From the NCBI RefSeq assembly GCF_002101675.1, contig NZ_LQOY01000040.1, positions 29,902-93,901 on the forward strand: a stretch of DNA of 64,000 nucleotides, in the 5' to 3' direction. This document shows, one piece after another, positions 62,137-64,000 of this stretch (the stretch's first letter is position 1; the number at the start of each line of letters is the position of its first letter). The stretch is from Mycobacterium gordonae. GTDB lineage: Bacteria > Actinomycetota > Actinomycetes > Mycobacteriales > Mycobacteriaceae. The position numbers were made by a program, and so were the translations under genes. Below the pieces are notes generated by a model, which saw only the letters and a list, made by a program, of their open reading frames with translations, was not told the origin of the DNA and ran no database searches.

Positions 62137-64000
62137 GTGAGTTTTTTGACCTTGCCACCCGAGATCAACTCCCTGAACATGCTGCTCGGCGCCGGATCGG
62201 CGCCCATGGCGTCGGTCGCGTCGGCGTGGGACGGTCTGGCGTCCGAGCTGAGCTCCGCGTCATCGTTCTTCGAGGGAGTCACCTCGGGTCTGATCAACGA
62301 CGCCTGGCAGGGCCCGGCTTCGTTGGAGATGGCAGCGGCCGCCACGCCCTACACCGCGTGGCTGAGTGCCGCCGGAATCGCGGCCCAGGAGGCGGCGTCG
62401 CAAGCCCGGGCGGTGGTGTCCGCCTTCGAAACGGCCCGATCGATCATCGTTCATCCGGCGCTGATCGCGGGCAACCGCAATTCGCTGGTCTCCCTGGTGA
62501 TGTCGAACCTGTTCGGCCAGAACGCACCGGCCATCGCTGCCGTGGAAGAGATCTACGAGCAGTTCTGGGCACAGGACGTGGTCGCGATGCTGGGCTACCA
62601 CGGCGGGGCAGCGGCCGCGGCAGCGGCGTTGACGCCGTTCGCCAAGGTGCCGGGGGGCGTTTCGTCCGGCGCCGGGGGCTTCGCCAAAGCCGTGGTGGCC
62701 GAGCTGTCCGGCCTCGCCGGCGGTCTGAACCCCGGCGCCCTCAAAGCGGGCCTCGGTGCGATCAACACCAGGATGACCAGCCTCCCGGGCGGGTTCAACC
62801 TCGCCGGCGTCCTGCGCAATCTGCAGCAGAGCACCGGCGGCCTCGCCAACCTCCGACTGCATGATCTAGGCGGCATCGGGACCGGCGGACCAACCGCGGC
62901 GAGCGGCTTGGGATCGTTCGGCCGGCAAGGCTTCGGACCGGGTTCGTGGGGTCGCTTCGGCGGCTCCGGCGCCGGACTGCGGGCGCTTGTCGCGAGTCTG
63001 TCCGGTTCCGGGGGGCTGAACAGTTTGCTCACCAACGCGACCGTGACCAGCGCGTTGAGCAGCCCGACCGTCGCTAACCTGCTGACCAGCAAGGCGTTCA
63101 GCAGCTTGTTGAGCAACCCGGCCATCAGCAACCTGCTGGCGCACAGCCTGAACCCCGGCACGGCGGAAGCGATCGTCACCGACGCCTTCGGTAACACCGG
63201 CACCGGCAATATCGGGTTCGGTAATACCGGTGATTACAACATCGGGTTCGGTAACACCGGTAACGGCAATGTCGGCATCGGCAACTCCGGCTTTGATCTG
63301 CGCGGCATTCTGAATTCCGGGGTCGGCAATTCTGGGTTGTTCAATACCGGTAGTTACAACACCGGTATCGGCAATTCCGGCATCGGCAATACCGGGTTGT
63401 TCAACCCGGGCAACGTCAACACCGGTATCGGGAACCGCGGCAGCTACAACACCGGAAGCTTCAACGAGGGCAGCTTCAACAGCGGTGATTTCAATAGCGG
63501 GGACACCAACACCGGCTGGTTCAATACCGGGGACCTCAACACCGGCATCGGCAATTCCGGTGACGTCAACACCGGTATCGGCAACTCCGGGGACATGAAC
63601 AACGGGATGTTCGTCCGGGGCGATGCCCAGGGCATGACCGGTGTTTCCTACTCGATCCACATCAACCAGATTCCGGTGGACTTCGGCATGCGATTCCCGG
63701 TGAACACGACGATATCTGGTGGCACATTCGACATCACCACGCTGCCGTTCAACATCGGGGCGCTCAATCTAAATACTCTCAGCAACACGTCCGGCACCAT
63801 CGGCCCCATCAGCGTTCCGACCATAACGATCAGCGGACCACGGCTCTCCTTCACGCTCGGCGGCCCGGGATACACAACGTACGGCGGCATTTCCGGCACC
63901 GTGGGCCCGATGGATATCCCGTTGTTCTCGATCCCGGCGGGCCCGGGCATCGGCAATACCACCGGTGCGCCGTCGTCGGGGTTCTTCAATAGCGGCTCGG
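62137..64000 (+). CDS. PPE family protein, MPTR subgroup, cut by the window end
   Basis: 621 codons are visible with no stop before the window end. The GTG at 62137 starts SFLTLPPEINSLNMLLGAGS, carrying the Pro-Pro-Glu motif; the PPE domain spans about residues 1-180, with the W-x-G-like DAWQGPAS near 53. Residues about 180-350 are Gly/Ala/Leu/Asn-rich. From about 350 the MPTR repeats NxGxGN begin (FGNTGDYNIGFGNTGNGN, FNTGSYNTGIGN), broken at about 505-600 by a beta-type segment (IHINQIPVDFGMRFPV; IGPISVPTITISGP), a common insertion in MPTR proteins. ESX-5 substrate family. It directly follows the giant PE_PGRS and may share its transcript. Confidence 0.9.
   Translation, partial: MSFLTLPPEINSLNMLLGAGSAPMASVASAWDGLASELSSASSFFEGVTSGLINDAWQGPASLEMAAAATPYTAWLSAAGIAAQEAASQARAVVSAFETARSIIVHPALIAGNRNSLVSLVMSNLFGQNAPAIAAVEEIYEQFWAQDVVAMLGYHGGAAAAAAALTPFAKVPGGVSSGAGGFAKAVVAELSGLAGGLNPGALKAGLGAINTRMTSLPGGFNLAGVLRNLQQSTGGLANLRLHDLGGIGTGGPTAASGLGSFGRQGFGPGSWGRFGGSGAGLRALVASLSGSGGLNSLLTNATVTSALSSPTVANLLTSKAFSSLLSNPAISNLLAHSLNPGTAEAIVTDAFGNTGTGNIGFGNTGDYNIGFGNTGNGNVGIGNSGFDLRGILNSGVGNSGLFNTGSYNTGIGNSGIGNTGLFNPGNVNTGIGNRGSYNTGSFNEGSFNSGDFNSGDTNTGWFNTGDLNTGIGNSGDVNTGIGNSGDMNNGMFVRGDAQGMTGVSYSIHINQIPVDFGMRFPVNTTISGGTFDITTLPFNIGALNLNTLSNTSGTIGPISVPTITISGPRLSFTLGGPGYTTYGGISGTVGPMDIPLFSIPAGPGIGNTTGAPSSGFFNSGS

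Overview
The window is high-GC actinobacterial DNA from a slow-growing Mycobacterium of the clade that carries PE_PGRS and PPE-MPTR genes (M. tuberculosis, M. kansasii, M. marinum and relatives). The evidence is a two-module Pks12-type mycoketide synthase, RbpA, Mca, a short-chain Z-farnesyl diphosphate synthase, four PE_PGRS genes and a PPE-MPTR gene. It is probably not M. tuberculosis complex: lnt and ppm1 are separate genes here rather than the fused Ppm1 of that complex, and the neighbourhood order differs. Family and ortholog names come from reading the proteins; no database search was run.

Layout. 1-7320: a redox block with a cut FAD enzyme, a Baeyer-Villiger-type monooxygenase, an MpaB/DUF2236 oxygenase paired with an SDR, a PE_PGRS gene with a non-PGRS tail, a membrane-anchored molybdopterin oxidoreductase and a small membrane protein. 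7378-13913: cobN, an SDR, a PPOX-type F420 protein, a dienelactone hydrolase-like protein and FxsA. 13950-18251: a tightly packed amidohydrolase-lnt-ppm1 operon (lipoprotein N-acylation and polyprenol-phosphomannose synthesis). 18424-19286: rbpA and a divergent zinc-finger protein. 19582-34535: pks12 (4138 codons) translationally coupled to a Rv2047c-like SDR/PEP-utiliser composite. 34584-35942: two PE_PGRS genes facing each other and overlapping antisense through a palindromic PGRS junction. 36068-55800: a run matching the M. tuberculosis Rv1069c-Rv1086 order: alpha/beta hydrolase, echA8, echA9, BI-1/YccA protein, DUF559-like protein, fadA3, GDSL esterase, lipU, cbs, pra, metB, greA, Rv1081c-like, mca, Rv1083-like, thioredoxin-domain protein, an extra SnoaL/KSI-like gene, hemolysin III family and Z-FPP synthase. 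56310-64000: a 1914-residue PE_PGRS followed by a PPE-MPTR gene cut by the window end.

The pks12 block resembles the M. tuberculosis Rv2062c-Rv2047c region in flipped orientation, and it is joined to the Rv1069c-Rv1086 region exactly at the convergent PE_PGRS pair. This suggests a rearrangement, or an assembly join, at PGRS repeats. Intergenic spaces carry several palindromic repeat families: a 63-bp imperfect palindrome (five copies, three in a 93-bp tandem array), a 19-bp-stem hairpin used twice between convergent genes, a 56-bp triple repeat after ppm1, and an 18/19-bp VNTR-like array.
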